Assembly (NCBI GenBank): GCA_004193595.1
Contig: RPGQ01000080.1
Span: 10,906-74,905 of the forward strand
Source: Desulfobacteraceae bacterium Eth-SRB2
GTDB lineage: Bacteria > Desulfobacterota > Desulfobacteria > Desulfobacterales > UBA11574
Direction: 5' to 3'
DNA length: 64,000 bases
The notes under the pieces are model-generated. The model was not told the DNA's origin and did no database searches. It saw only the letters and a program-made list of their open reading frames with translations. Both the position numbers and the translations under genes were made by a program. How positions within the stretch are numbered: position 1 is the stretch's first letter; every line of letters starts with the position of its first letter. Positions 18,423-28,878 of this stretch are shown in pieces.

Positions 18423-19102
18423 TAAAAAGATTGCAAAACGTAAAAAACCGTATTGAAACAGCGGCCCGTGGATGCGGCCGTAACCCTGAAACAATCCGTC
18501 TTGTTGCGGTGAGCAAAACTGTTCCCACAAACAGGGTCAGACAAGCCATAGAAGCCGGCGCCACCACTCTTGGAGAAAACTATGTTCAGGAAGCCCGGAC
18601 AAAGTTCAACGACCTGGCGACTTACCCGGTATCGTGGCATTTCATCGGACATCTTCAGTCCAACAAGGCCAAATACGTTGTGAGACTCTTTGACCTGATT
18701 CATTCCGTTGATACGCTTAAACTGGCCCGTGAATTAGATAAACAGTCACATAAAATTAATAAAATCCAGGAGGTTTTGATACAGGTCAATATCAGTGAGG
18801 AAGCTTCAAAGTCAGGAGTAAATGTCAAAGACACGTACAATCTTTTAAAGGACATAAGCCTTCTTGAGAACTTATCGGTTAAAGGGCTTATGACCATGCC
18901 GCCCTATTTCAACGCTCCTGAAAAGGTTCGGCCCTATTTTGCGGCCCTTCGGGGTCTGAGAGACCGTCTTGAGCAAAAGGGTTTGTTGAATATGAGTTTG
19001 AGTGAACTCTCCATGGGCATGACCGGTGATTTTGAAGTGGCTATCCAGGAGGGGGCGACCCTTGTACGTATCGGAACCGCTATCTTCGGAAAAAGAGAAT
19101 GA
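18419..19102 (+). CDS. YggS-type pyridoxal-phosphate homeostasis protein
   Basis: A TTG start overlaps the maf stop. The 227-residue TIM-barrel protein carries LVAVSKTVP, whose Lys binds PLP (about residue 31), then GENYVQEA, WHFIGHLQSNKAKY and the terminal VRIGTAIFGKR. These are hallmarks of the PLPBP/YggS family, which buffers PLP and affects amino-acid pools. It is coupled to maf upstream and overlaps queH by four bases downstream. Confidence 0.93.
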   Translation: MIKRLQNVKNRIETAARGCGRNPETIRLVAVSKTVPTNRVRQAIEAGATTLGENYVQEARTKFNDLATYPVSWHFIGHLQSNKAKYVVRLFDLIHSVDTLKLARELDKQSHKINKIQEVLIQVNISEEASKSGVNVKDTYNLLKDISLLENLSVKGLMTMPPYFNAPEKVRPYFAALRGLRDRLEQKGLLNMSLSELSMGMTGDFEVAIQEGATLVRIGTAIFGKRE

Positions 19103-19626
19103 AGATCCTGCTTCACATATGCTGCGCCCCGTGCGCAATAACCACTGTAAAAACCCTTGAGACGCAAGGTTTTGATGTAATGGGTTTTTTCTACAAACAC
19201 AATATCCACCCGTATACGGAATGCATGAAACGCAAAGAAACATTGCAGTCTTATGCTGAAACCATCAATCTTAGGGTCATTTATCAGGAAGGTTACGATC
19301 TGGAAGGCTTTATTCAGAATGTCGTGTTCAGGGAATCGATGCGCTGCTCGTACTGCTACCATGAGCGCTTGAGATCCACGGCTCTGGTGGCAAAGCGGGG
19401 TAAATTCGATTATTTTACCACCACACTCCTGTACAGTAAATTTCAGAAACACGACGAGATAAAATCCATCGGTGAAGCGGTCGGCAAAGCCGTGGGGGTA
19501 AGATTTTACTACCATGATTTTCGTGATGCATGGAAAGAGGGAATCCAAGAATCAAAGCGCTTGGGAATGTATCGCCAGCAATATTGTGGCTGCATCTATA
19601 GTGAAAAAGAAAGGTATTTCAAGTAA
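19099..19626 (+). CDS. queH: Epoxyqueuosine reductase QueH
   Basis: The 175-residue protein starts MKILLHICCAPCA, followed by CSYCYHERL (about 77-85) and YCGCIYS near the C-terminus, the cysteine clusters of QueH (former DUF208). QueH reduces epoxyqueuosine to queuosine in tRNA and replaces the cobalamin enzyme QueG. It is the last gene of the maf operon, overlapping yggS by ATGA. Confidence 0.9.
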   Translation: MKILLHICCAPCAITTVKTLETQGFDVMGFFYKHNIHPYTECMKRKETLQSYAETINLRVIYQEGYDLEGFIQNVVFRESMRCSYCYHERLRSTALVAKRGKFDYFTTTLLYSKFQKHDEIKSIGEAVGKAVGVRFYYHDFRDAWKEGIQESKRLGMYRQQYCGCIYSEKERYFK

Positions 19627-19684
19627 AAAAGAAAAACAATATTGTTCCCTTAGCCCCGCCTGGTATTGCAAGGTAAGAACAGGC

Positions 19685-19825
19685 AGATCATCATTGGAAT
19701 AATGGAATAATGGAGTAATGGCCCAAATTCCATTATTTCAACATTCCACTATTCCAGCCAAAAGACAGATTAAAGGACATCTAAAAATCACATTTCTACA
19801 ACTACTTGTAGAAATTTAAACACGT
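19685..19825. repeat. Interspersed repeat family D, copy 3
   Basis: A compact copy: ATTGGAATAATGGAATAATGG at the left, TTCCATTATTTCAACATTCC in the middle and CTACAACTACTTGTAGAAATTT at the right. It fills the gap before the protease gene. Confidence 0.75.
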
Positions 19826-19831
19826 ATATTT

Positions 19832-21664
19832 ATGTTTGGCAATTTCATATACTTCATCATTGTGCTGCTCATATACAGCACCTATCAGCCTTCGGAAGAT
19901 ACCAATTTTACCTCAATAGAAACCTTTATTTTGTTTATCGGACTGATTGTTGCTTTCGCAGGGATCACCTGGTTACAATTTTACAGGATAGAAAAGAGGC
20001 TTTCGCAGGGAGAATTCGCTCAACTCAGTCATAAATTCAGCTCTACGCTAACCCGGCAATCCATAATGGCCATCGTGCTCTTTTCCATCGATATTTATGG
20101 CCTGAACCTTTCATCCTTTTTGTCAGACATTGACTTTCTTTCCATTATTCCGACTTTTCAGGCGCTTTTATTTCTCGGGCTTTTTATATTCTACCTTGCC
20201 ATTGTATGGGCCTGTGCCCATGGACCCTATAAGATGCTCTCCAACTCCGATCTCTCCAGAAGATCATACATTCTGTCTCAAATTTCTTTTTCCGTACCCG
20301 TGCTTTTACCCTGGCTGCTCCTTTCCGGATTTGCCGACATTATTAATGCCCTGCCCTTTGAGTCGCCAAAACATTTTCTCTCCACCACCCAGGGTCAGAT
20401 TGCCTATTTCATTGTTTTTCTTGTTGCCATCGCAATTGGAGGCCCGGCCGTAATCCAAAAATTTTGGAGATGCAAACCCCTGGAAACCGGTTATTATAGA
20501 AAACGGATCGAAAACCTGTGCCGAATAGCAGGGCTTGAATATGCTGATATTCTTTACTGGCCCATATTCGGTGGCAGAATGATAACCGCCGGTGTGATGG
20601 GGCTGGTCAAGAAATTCCGCTACATCCTTGTTACAAATGACCTTTTGCGATTTCTTGAGCCCGAGGAGATTGATGCGGTCATTGCCCATGAAATCGGGCA
20701 TATAAAGAAAAAACATCTTGTTTTTTATCTGGTCTTTTTTGTAGGATACATGCTGATCTCTTTTGCCACTTTTGACCTGCTGGTATATTTTATTATCTTC
20801 ACGGAACCCATATACAGATTTATAAGCAATAGCGGTCTGGATCAGACCGCAGTAACATCATCGATTTTCAGCTTCATCATTATTATATTTTTCCTGATCT
20901 ACTTCCGTTTTATTTTCGGATATTTTATGCGTAATTTCGAGCGCCAGGCAGACACTTACGTGTACACCCTTTTCGACAGTGCAGCACCTCTTATCTCCTG
21001 TTTCGAAAAAATTGCAGCAACAAGCGGTGAGCCATACGACAAACCCAACTGGCACCACTTCAGCATTAAAAAACGGATAGAATATTTGAAAAAATGTGAA
21101 ACGGACAGAGTCTGGATAACCCGCCAAGACAATAAAATAATAAAAAGCATTGCTGTTTACCTGGTGGGAGTACTGTTGATCGGAGCTATCGGATATAACT
21201 TGAATTTTGGTGAAACCGGCAAGAAATTAAATAAACATTTTATCGAGAAAATAATACTAAGAGAACTGGAGAACACCCCTGACAACCCGAATCTTTACAG
21301 CACGCTGGGTGACCTTTATTTCAGCCAGGAAAAGTTTGCCGAAACCATAAAAGCGTATGAACAATCATTAGCGCTTAAGCCGGATAACCCTCATGCTTTG
21401 AACAACCTGGCCTGGCTTCATGCCACATCTAACGTCGAAAGATTCCGTGATCCTCAAAAAGCATTGTATCTTGCAGAAAAAGCGGCTGAACTCGAAGAAT
21501 CTCCGTATATCCTCGACACCCTGGCTGAGTGCTATTATGCAAACGATCGGTTTGAAGAGGCGGTTGAATCTGAAATCAAGGTCCTTGAGTTGACAGTAAC
21601 GAACAGAAGCTATTATGAAAAACAGTTAAAAAGATTTATGGAAGCAGCCAAAAAGGTGCCTTGA
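19832..21664 (+). CDS. M48-family membrane metalloprotease with TPR tail
   Basis: The 610-residue protein has several membrane helices (about 5-20, 32-50, 70-120, 145-200). The zinc motif HEIGH lies at about 286-290 in EEIDAVIAHEIGHIKKKH, flanked by further helices (about 298-365), and the third ligand region is FERQADTYV. After another helix near 445-460, residues 470-590 form TPR repeats (NLYSTLGDLYFSQEKFAETIKAYEQSLALKPDN). M48 proteases of the HtpX/Ste24 type act in membrane protein quality control. The TPR tail probably recruits partners. It converges on the GspE-like gene with only 10 bp between stop codons. Confidence 0.85.
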   Translation: MFGNFIYFIIVLLIYSTYQPSEDTNFTSIETFILFIGLIVAFAGITWLQFYRIEKRLSQGEFAQLSHKFSSTLTRQSIMAIVLFSIDIYGLNLSSFLSDIDFLSIIPTFQALLFLGLFIFYLAIVWACAHGPYKMLSNSDLSRRSYILSQISFSVPVLLPWLLLSGFADIINALPFESPKHFLSTTQGQIAYFIVFLVAIAIGGPAVIQKFWRCKPLETGYYRKRIENLCRIAGLEYADILYWPIFGGRMITAGVMGLVKKFRYILVTNDLLRFLEPEEIDAVIAHEIGHIKKKHLVFYLVFFVGYMLISFATFDLLVYFIIFTEPIYRFISNSGLDQTAVTSSIFSFIIIIFFLIYFRFIFGYFMRNFERQADTYVYTLFDSAAPLISCFEKIAATSGEPYDKPNWHHFSIKKRIEYLKKCETDRVWITRQDNKIIKSIAVYLVGVLLIGAIGYNLNFGETGKKLNKHFIEKIILRELENTPDNPNLYSTLGDLYFSQEKFAETIKAYEQSLALKPDNPHALNNLAWLHATSNVERFRDPQKALYLAEKAAELEESPYILDTLAECYYANDRFEEAVESEIKVLELTVTNRSYYEKQLKRFMEAAKKVP

Positions 21665-21674
21665 GTTAAACCGA

Positions 21675-23990
21675 TCATCTGATACAAACCTTCCTAACCT
21701 GCAGGATATCGCAGTTTCCACCAAATATTTTTTCAATTCCGTCCTGTTTCAGAGTCGCCATACCATCTTTTACGGCCTGATTCCTTAAAACCTCAATCAG
21801 AGAATTGTTCTGGATCAGTTTTTTCATGGGATCGGTCCCCAGCAACAGTTCATGCAGACCCATGCGTCCGGCATATCCGGCATTGTAACATCGGTTGCAG
21901 CCCACCGGCCTGTAGAGAACTAAATCATCGGTATAAGGTATATTAGCATTTTTTTCGAACCTTTCAAAAGATCCGTATTCCCGAATCAGAGTCTCATATT
22001 CACTTTTTGAGGGGTGATAAGATCCCTTGCATTTTTTACACAAGGTACGGACCAGGCGCTGGGCAAGAACGCACACAATAGAATCTGCAAAGTTGAACGG
22101 ATCCATTCCCATGTCAAGAAGTCTGGTTATGCTTTCCGGTGCGCTGTTGGTATGCAGTGTGGAAAACACCAGATGCCCGGTTAATGACGCCTCTATTCCT
22201 ATTGATGTTGTCTCCCTGTCACGCATCTCACCCACCATAATAACATCCGGGTCAGACCTTAAAAATGCCCGCATGGCCGAGGCAAAGTCGAACCCTATCT
22301 TGGGCTTTACCTGGACCTGCCTCAACCCTCTCTGGGTAATTTCCACAGGGTCTTCAGCGGTCCATATTTTGGTTTCGGCATTATTGATATATGACAGCGC
22401 CGAATGTAAGGTTGATGTTTTGCCGGAGCCGGTGGGACCGCATACAAAGATGAGGCCGTATGGATGTGTAATTGAGCTGACAAAATTGTTGTAGTTTCGG
22501 GTTGAAAAACCTATTTTATCCAGAGGAAGCGTCTTACCGGTGGCCAGAATACGCATCACAATATCTTCCACTCCCCCCTGGGTAGGAATGGTTGCCACCC
22601 GGAGTTCAATATCAAGACCGCCGTACTTTTTGAATTTGATTTTTCCGTCCTGGGGCTTGCGCCGTTCCACAATATCGAGATCGGCCATGATCTTAATACG
22701 TGACACGATGTTATCTCTAAACACGGAAGGAAGCGACTCGAATACCCTACATGCACCGTCCACACGGATCCGCACCCGGGTCTTTTCCTTTCCGGGATAC
22801 GGTTCGATATGAATATCCGAAGAACCCCGATCATAGGCATCGATGATTATTTTATTAACAAGCTGGACAATGGCGCTGTCCTCCTCATACAGGATAGATT
22901 TTTCATCTTCTACCTCTTGTTCTTCGCTCTTAAGTTGGAAAAGTATTTCTTGCATGGAGACAAGCTCTTTTTTTTTTCGGGTAAAGCGCCTGAGAATTTT
23001 GAGTATATCCTGTTTTAACGCGACATTGAAACAGATGGATTTGCCTGTAAACAGAGACTTGATTTCCTCAATCTTCTGAAGATCGAAAGGATTGTCTATG
23101 GCAATAACGATTTTATCACCTTCCTTGCGCAGGGGAACCCAGGCATAGTGTCTCATGAAAGGGACTTTCAGGCCGGCAAGCAGTTCACTGGGAACCGGTG
23201 AATTTGCATCATATTTTGCAAACGGTACGTTATAAAATTGACTTAAGGAATTGCCGATATCTTGTTTTAAAACCTTAAGATCCGACATTAAAACCGCTTC
23301 AACAGGTTCTCTTTTTCTTCTGGCATCAGTGATCGCCTTGTCCAGTTCTTTTTCTGTCAGAATACGGTTTTTCAGAAGATAATCAAATTTGTTTGGCCTT
23401 GCTTTTGCCATCCGCTTCTGATTGTACAGTGCGATCCCCAGTATATGGGCCATTTCCGTAACAGACCGTTCATCGAGTTTAGAAAACAACCCCCCGTCTT
23501 TACGGTTTATGAGCTGAATCACGCCCAGCAGATAGTTTTTACATATAACCGGAACCACAAGAACCTGTTGGGTGGTAAAAGCCGCCTTTTGATCCCAGCT
23601 TTTATCGAATTTCAGATCAGGATCTATGGCGGCCAGCTCCTTATCATCATAAACATTTTTAATATTGATGAGCTTTTTCTTGAAAGCGGAACATCCTGAT
23701 ATACTGTTGTTGGACAGGGGAATGCGGATCTCTCCGATTTCGTCTCCGGATTTAAATCTCGAAACCAGCTCCCGCTCTCTGCCGTCAACCAGGTAAACGG
23801 TCAGCCGTTCCGCTTCAAAAAGCTCTGTGATTTCATCCTTGAGATCAACCAGGATCTCGTCCAGATTTGCGGCGGCATGTATCTTGTTGCAAATATCCTG
23901 CAGATTCTTCCGGTACTCAATCTCGGATTTGAGTTTCCGACTAGTTAAATCCATGTGATTTGAACTCGTAGCTTTTTCCAACATTGTCAT
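21675..23990 (-). CDS. GAF domain plus GspE/PilB-type secretion ATPase
   Basis: The 771-residue protein starts with a GAF domain (about 25-190, ERLTVYLVDG ... GVIQLINRKDGG), then the GspE N-terminal domain (205-340) and the hexameric ATPase core with Walker A GPTGSGKTS (about 518), the Asp box and Walker B region (SDPDVIMVGEMRD) and His box. The tetracysteine zinc site is CKKC...CNRC. Such ATPases drive type II secretion or type IV pilus extension. The added GAF domain suggests control by a small molecule. No pilin or inner-membrane partner gene is adjacent, so the machine it serves is unknown. Confidence 0.9.
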   Translation of the reverse strand: MTMLEKATSSNHMDLTSRKLKSEIEYRKNLQDICNKIHAAANLDEILVDLKDEITELFEAERLTVYLVDGRERELVSRFKSGDEIGEIRIPLSNNSISGCSAFKKKLINIKNVYDDKELAAIDPDLKFDKSWDQKAAFTTQQVLVVPVICKNYLLGVIQLINRKDGGLFSKLDERSVTEMAHILGIALYNQKRMAKARPNKFDYLLKNRILTEKELDKAITDARRKREPVEAVLMSDLKVLKQDIGNSLSQFYNVPFAKYDANSPVPSELLAGLKVPFMRHYAWVPLRKEGDKIVIAIDNPFDLQKIEEIKSLFTGKSICFNVALKQDILKILRRFTRKKKELVSMQEILFQLKSEEQEVEDEKSILYEEDSAIVQLVNKIIIDAYDRGSSDIHIEPYPGKEKTRVRIRVDGACRVFESLPSVFRDNIVSRIKIMADLDIVERRKPQDGKIKFKKYGGLDIELRVATIPTQGGVEDIVMRILATGKTLPLDKIGFSTRNYNNFVSSITHPYGLIFVCGPTGSGKTSTLHSALSYINNAETKIWTAEDPVEITQRGLRQVQVKPKIGFDFASAMRAFLRSDPDVIMVGEMRDRETTSIGIEASLTGHLVFSTLHTNSAPESITRLLDMGMDPFNFADSIVCVLAQRLVRTLCKKCKGSYHPSKSEYETLIREYGSFERFEKNANIPYTDDLVLYRPVGCNRCYNAGYAGRMGLHELLLGTDPMKKLIQNNSLIEVLRNQAVKDGMATLKQDGIEKIFGGNCDILQVRKVCIR

Positions 23991-24224
23991 CCCTCGGTTT
24001 ATATGACCTGAATTTTAAAGGTAATTTTTTTTCAGCAACACCTGTGCCAAAAAGAACTTCTCTTTTAAAATAAGCAGAATCTCAAACCCGTCTTTTGATC
24101 CTGAAGTACGCACAAGTTGTCGTTTTAAAATGTATTTCAGGCAATCATAAGGAAAGGAATAAAATTTTCAAAACTTATGAATGGAAAAAGACGGGAAAAT
24201 TTGATGAAGGAGAATACTATAAAA

Positions 24225-24267
24225 AATGCCCAGAAAAATGTGCATCATGCATAAATTTCTGGGCATT
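24225..24267. terminator. Long hairpin
   Basis: A perfect 12-bp stem (AATGCCCAGAAA with TTTCTGGGCATT) with a further TGCAT-ATGCA pairing inside the loop. It has no strong T run and may act in both directions. Confidence 0.45.
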
Positions 24268-25097
24268 ATGATAAAGGTCCGATCAAATAGGGGGCCGCCT
24301 TGTCACTTCTGCAAACGGTAGAAAATATAAGGCGCCATGGTGATCCATAACAGCAATAAGCCCCAAATACGCCCGGCCAAAATGTTGTAGTCATGAAACA
24401 GACGATTCCAATCGCGATAACATTTGAATAGGTATTCTACGTTTGTTCCATAAGGGTCATCATTTTGTCCAGCCAATGGGGCAAGCGAAGTGCAGCCGTG
24501 ACCGAAAGGAGCGGCGCTGCTCTGATATTGGTGTTTAAGCACCTAATCTATGGGACCGGGACCGATAGGTTTTTCGCCAAAAATTATAGCAAGTTCTTAC
24601 TGCAATTGAAGACAGCCACTTTCTGAAAACACCATTGCCTTTAAAGTTTCGCAATGAATAACTCCTCAATAATTTCTGGTGTATTAAATGATCATATTGA
24701 CCCGCCAACTGATAATAAAATGTAAAAGGTATGGAACTTGAATATAAGTAAAACTAAAGAAAAAACAGTAGCCAATCCTTTAATAGCAACGGGTTAAACG
24801 CAACATCATATATTTAAAAGATAAATGATCTTATTCGCTGTTTTTTCTTAAGGCTCACTAACATGTTCAAACAGCCAGACCTTTTACATTTTATCACCCG
24901 TTGACTCCATAATTTATTGAGATGTTACAAATATGGGTGTGAATACAATTGAAATTATTCGGTTTTATTAAATTTAGCAATCATTCTTAATACCCTAAAT
25001 TTCTTGACAAATAATTTTATAGGAGTAAGGTTGCTAAGAATTTTCAAATTTTTCCTTTAATTTTTAGGGAAGGGGGAACAGATATGATCATAGAAGG

Positions 25098-25131
25098 AAC
25101 CCCATTTCTCAGGTAAAGAGTTGGGGTTTTG
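25098..25131 (+). terminator. Intrinsic terminator upstream of the IS66 gene
   Basis: AACCCCA pairs with TGGGGTT, an inner CTC/GAG extends the stem, and TTTTGTTGTTT follows. It would insulate the transposase gene from upstream transcription. Confidence 0.65.
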
Positions 25132-25245
25132 TTGTTTGCTTGATTATTCCATATTTATTCTGATCCTGTGTAAATATTCGGCTTATTTTTCAGATTTTTA
25201 AAAAAGTTCGGGACACGATCAAATAAATTTGATATAGAAAGAAGT

Positions 25246-27158
25246 ATGAATGCTTCTTGTCAAACGCTACCGCCATTATACACCCCTGAAATCTACGATC
25301 AAGTCATTGTTGTACCCATTGAGAAACCCCCGCTGATTCTCATTTCAGAAAAAGAGTATCTGGAATTGAAAAGTGAGGTGGGTTATTGGCGGGCCATGCA
25401 TCAAAAAGCCATTTTGCGTGAAAAAAAGCAGAAGCAAACAATAAAGGGGCAGGAAGGTCAAATCCGTGATCTGAGAAACCGTTTATTTGGCAAAAAAAGT
25501 GAGAAAAAAAGTTTCAGTAAAGATGAAGGCAAATCAAAATCCTTGAATCCCAAACGTCCTCGTGGTCAGCAACCCGGAAGTAAGGGGCATGGACGTACAA
25601 AGCGCCCCGATCTTCCCGAGAAAGAAGAAGTGGCAAATTTAGCAGAAAATCCGATATGCTCTAAATGCGGTGAAGCCTATATACCTGATGAAAGCAAGGA
25701 AGCAGAAATCATTGAAGTTGAAGTCAAGGCTCATACTCGTAAAATCATACGCTGTTGTATGAAGAAAGGCTGTTCGTGCAAGGGTGTTCCCAATACAATT
25801 ACAGCTCCCATTCCTCCCAAGGTTATCCCGAAAAGTCCATACGGGATTTCGATTTGGGAGGCAGTCCTGTTAAACAAATTTCACTACTGCCAGCCAACCA
25901 ATCGTCTTCTGAATCAGTATACAGAGTTGGGTTTACCCATTTCCATCGGAACCATTACAGGTGGTTTAAAAAATCTCAAAGAGTTGTTCCAACCATGCTT
26001 ATCCGGTTGGCACATATAACTCGAAAAGGTAGTTTTCCACCCCGCACAACCGATAGTGGTGCGAGATCTGGGTTGACCCGATACGAGACAGTCCGCCAAA
26101 TGCTCTACAAGCTGCGGGTTTGGGCTGATGATAGGAAGCCGAAGACGCTACCGCCCTTACGTCGCTGGCCGAACACGGGACAAGGGGCACGTATGTGTCA
26201 ACCGGATAAGCATGGTTCCAACCTGTCTACGATGCACTTTACAACCATCAAATGACAGAAGACAGATTTCATAATGATGAAAGCAGTTGGAAAGCCTTTG
26301 AGAGTGTTGAGGGCAAAATTGGCAACCGCTGGTGGTTATGGGTCCGCCGTTCTGCATCGGTTGTGTATTTCCAGATTGCACCGGGCCGTGGTGCAGACGT
26401 TCCTGTAGAGCATTTTAAAAACATACGGCATCAAAAAATCATTGTTGTTTGTGACCGATACAGTGCCTATAAATCAATGTCAAAGCAACTGGACTTTATA
26501 ATTCTGGCTTTTTGCTGGGCTCATGTCCGACGTGATTTTCTGGATGTGGCCAGAAAGTATCCGGATTTGGAAGAGTGGGTACTGTGCTGGGTTGAAAAGA
26601 TCGGAAAGCTTTACCACATCAACAACCTGCGTTGTAAAGAATTTGATCAAAAACTTCCCCTTCAATGGCAACCTGCATCATTCAAAGAGCAGCATGAAAA
26701 GCTCGTTGAGAAAATGAATTCAATAGCTCAAGAACGGGATATTTTTATAGAGGCACGACACTCCTGCTGATCCTGATTCAGATCTGCTATCCAACGTTAA
26801 ATATAAGATTTTGACAAGCCTCCAAAACCATTGGGAAGGTCTGAGCGTATTTGCAAATTATCCCGAAGTGCCGATGGATAACAATAATGGAGAACGATCT
26901 ATCCGCAATCCTGTGACAGGGCGTAAAAACCTTTATGGTTCAGGAAGCCTGTGGAGTTCTCAGCTGGCAGCGATAATGTTTTCAATTTTTCAAACCATGG
27001 CTTTATGTGGTCTCAACTGCAATCACTGGCTGAGATCATACCTGACTGATTGTGCGAAAAACCATGGTAAGGGACCTGATAATTTATCCTACTTTCTTCC
27101 TTGGGAAATGGATGAAGCCCGTCGGCATCAACTTTCCAGGCCACCTGACACATCATGA
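25246..27158 (+). pseudogene. IS66-family transposase, broken by a MITE and a frameshift
   Basis: The N-terminal frame (25246-26019) has the IS66 layout: coiled coil, basic RPRGQQPGSKGHGR stretch, zinc motif CSKCGEAY and the start of the DDE domain. It is cut by a 221-bp insertion at 25994-26214 flanked by GTTCCAAC. Removing the insert plus one GTTCCAAC copy restores the frame into TEDRFHNDESSWKAF, RRSASVVYFQIAPGRGADVP, ending at 26770. The C-terminal DDE part (PMDNNNGERSIRNPVTGRKN) is in a third frame to 27158, so another indel lies at about 26760-26790. The element is therefore inactive. The last four bases overlap the start of the DUF4338 gene. Confidence 0.9.
25994..26214. mobile_element. 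221-bp MITE inside the IS66 gene
   Basis: The termini CATGCTTATCCGGTTGGCAC and their inverse at 26192-26214 form a 23-bp inverted repeat with one mismatch. It is flanked by the 8-bp direct repeat GTTCCAAC (25986-25993 and 26215-26222), a target-site duplication. It has no coding capacity for a transposase, so it was mobilised in trans. Confidence 0.92.
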
Positions 27159-28004
27159 CCCGTTACTGTGGACGGGACTTCACTCCCAAAGAATTTGAAC
27201 AGATTCGATCCCTCATGAAACAAAATCCCGAGTTCAACCGGATGCGGCTATCCAAAGAAGTGTGCCGGATGCTAGAATGGCCAAACCTGACGGTAAACTC
27301 AAGGATATGTCGTGCCGTGTTGCAATGCTGCGTATGCAGAAAGATGGATTGATAGTCATGCCTCCTCCCACCCATGCCAAAGCGCCTTTAAAAAAAATTA
27401 AGTTCACACCTGCCACTGATCCACAAAGCCCTGTTGTATGCTCTGTCAATCAGTTGCCACAACTGCATTTACAGATGGTAACCAAAGTCACCTCAGCTTT
27501 ATGGAATGAATACATTGAGCGATATCACTAGCTTGGCTATACCCCCCTTCCTGGAGCTCAGCTTCGCTATTTTATTGCTGCAGGTAAACAAATTGTTGCC
27601 CTGACAGGCTTTGGTGCAGCCGTATGGCAAACTGCACCAAGAGATCAATTTATCGGGTGGAATCATAATCAGCGAAAGAAGAATTTGAATTTGATTGTAA
27701 ATAATGCCCGATTTCTTATTTTGCCATGGATTCAATCGAAAAATCTTGCATCAAAAATTCTTTCTTTAACGGCTCGGCACCTCCCGGATGATTGGGTAAA
27801 TATAACATCCGGCCAGTACTGATGGAAACTTTTGTGCAGAAAAATCGATTCGAAGGCACTTGCTATAAAGCCGCTAACTGGATCAATGTTGGACAAACCA
27901 AAGGTCGCGGAAAACTTGGGCCGCCAGGGAAAATTAGTGTTCCCATTAAAGACGTTTGGGTGTATCCTATTGATAGAAAATTTAAAGCTTTGTTGAAAAA
28001 TTAA
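27155..28004 (+). pseudogene. DUF4338 (DruA-like) gene with three lesions
   Basis: The start ATG lies in the ATGA overlap with the IS66 stop. The family order is clear across three frames: YCGRDFTPKEFEQIRSLM; then, after a shift near 27285, KPDGKLKDMSCRVAMLRM and LWNEYIERYH; a TAG at 27529-27531 where Tyr is usual before LGYTPLPGAQLRYF; VNNARFLILPW; and after another shift near 27795, IRPVLMETFVQKNRFEGTCYKAANW. The family includes Druantia DruA but is also often found next to insertion sequences. Here it is a dead passenger of IS66. Confidence 0.85.
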
Positions 28005-28043
28005 CTCATGAAGGGGCAAGCCGAATATTTACGGGAAATTTTA

Positions 28044-28454
28044 ATGGAACCGATCTATATTGCATCTTTATTCAGTTTTATTGTTGGCCTTTTGGGCTAT
28101 ATTATCATTCGCTTTTGGATATTACCGATCCGCAGGTATTTAAATATTAAGGGCCGGCTTGCATCCGATATCGGAGCGTTTCTGGATATGTTGCAAGCCG
28201 ACCGGCCGCAGAATAATGAAAGCTCGCAGATACCAGATCAAGGGCTGTCCGTGCGCCGTCACTGTTCAGACCTGATTTCCATCTACCAAAACGAGCTGCC
28301 CTATTGGTACCGGCTCTACCTTGAAAGTAAAAAAGAGCGGCCCTTAGAAGCCTCCAAGTTTTTAATGCGCCTTGCCAATACACGCAAACAGAAGCATGCA
28401 TTGCGACAAGCAGATGAGATTAAACGGCTTTTACGCATCAAGGCTCCGTCTTGA
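28044..28454 (+). CDS. Small single-pass membrane protein, unknown
   Basis: The ATG at 28044 (GGGA upstream) gives 136 residues. An N-terminal helix (about 3-25, YIASLFSFIVGLLGYIIIRFWI) is followed by a basic cytoplasmic part that begins RRYLNIKGRLASDIGAFLDML and ends with charged helices. No family is recognised. Codon use looks like the chromosome rather than the adjoining IS remnants. A start at 28008 is possible but would place the helix internally. Confidence 0.55.
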   Translation: MEPIYIASLFSFIVGLLGYIIIRFWILPIRRYLNIKGRLASDIGAFLDMLQADRPQNNESSQIPDQGLSVRRHCSDLISIYQNELPYWYRLYLESKKERPLEASKFLMRLANTRKQKHALRQADEIKRLLRIKAPS

Positions 28455-28532
28455 GGAGATAAAACAGCGGAAGTAATCCTGAATTTCAAAGAAATATTTA
28501 AAGCTCAAATCCAAATGGGGTCAAAGGTTGTC

Positions 28533-28712
28533 TCAAGATACTAAGCCATCATTGGTCAGGTTATCGACAAACTCTTTGGCAAATGGACTCCAGACCGTAT
28601 CCATCAGGGCCACCTTATCTTCATTGCTCAGATAGGAATTATACGAAGACCCGCGATGGTAATAGTATTCGTTTCCGTGAAATTTTCTAAGCTCCCAGTC
28701 GATTTTTTCCAT
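28533..28712 (-). CDS. Possible 59-residue hypothetical protein
   Basis: The frame starts MEKIDWELRKFHGNEYYYHR and is rich in aromatic and acidic residues. Composition looks coding, but there is no good ribosome site and no recognised family. It may be the remnant of a larger gene. A 16-bp stem typical of dispersed REP-like sequences (ATTCCCAC/GTGGGAAT, 28778-28797) lies just upstream. Confidence 0.35.
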   Translation of the reverse strand: MEKIDWELRKFHGNEYYYHRGSSYNSYLSNEDKVALMDTVWSPFAKEFVDNLTNDGLVS

Positions 28713-28878
28713 CCATTAGATATTGTCTTTAACATTAAAACTTACGTCTAATTCTCCTTATCGCTTTCGTTTTCGTCATTCCCACGGGGGTGGGAATCCG
28801 GTGATATTATCGTTTATGTTGGATCCCGACCCTCCACTTCACTGTTCCCGAAATGACTTGTACTCATACAAAGGTATA

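Larger units (their letters stand above)
23991..25245. other. 1.25-kb gap without a convincing gene
   Basis: AT-rich DNA. It contains the hairpin at 24225-24267, a weak minus-strand frame (24303-24542, 79 codons, looks like a protein remnant but no family recognised), an inverted copy (24668-24703) of a 35-bp segment near 9088-9122, and a terminator at 25098-25131 just before the IS66 gene. Confidence 0.5.

Noticed and set aside
24303..24542. 79-codon minus-strand frame in the gap before IS66
   Set aside because: No recognised family, no ribosome site, and composition not clearly coding; mentioned only as a possible remnant.
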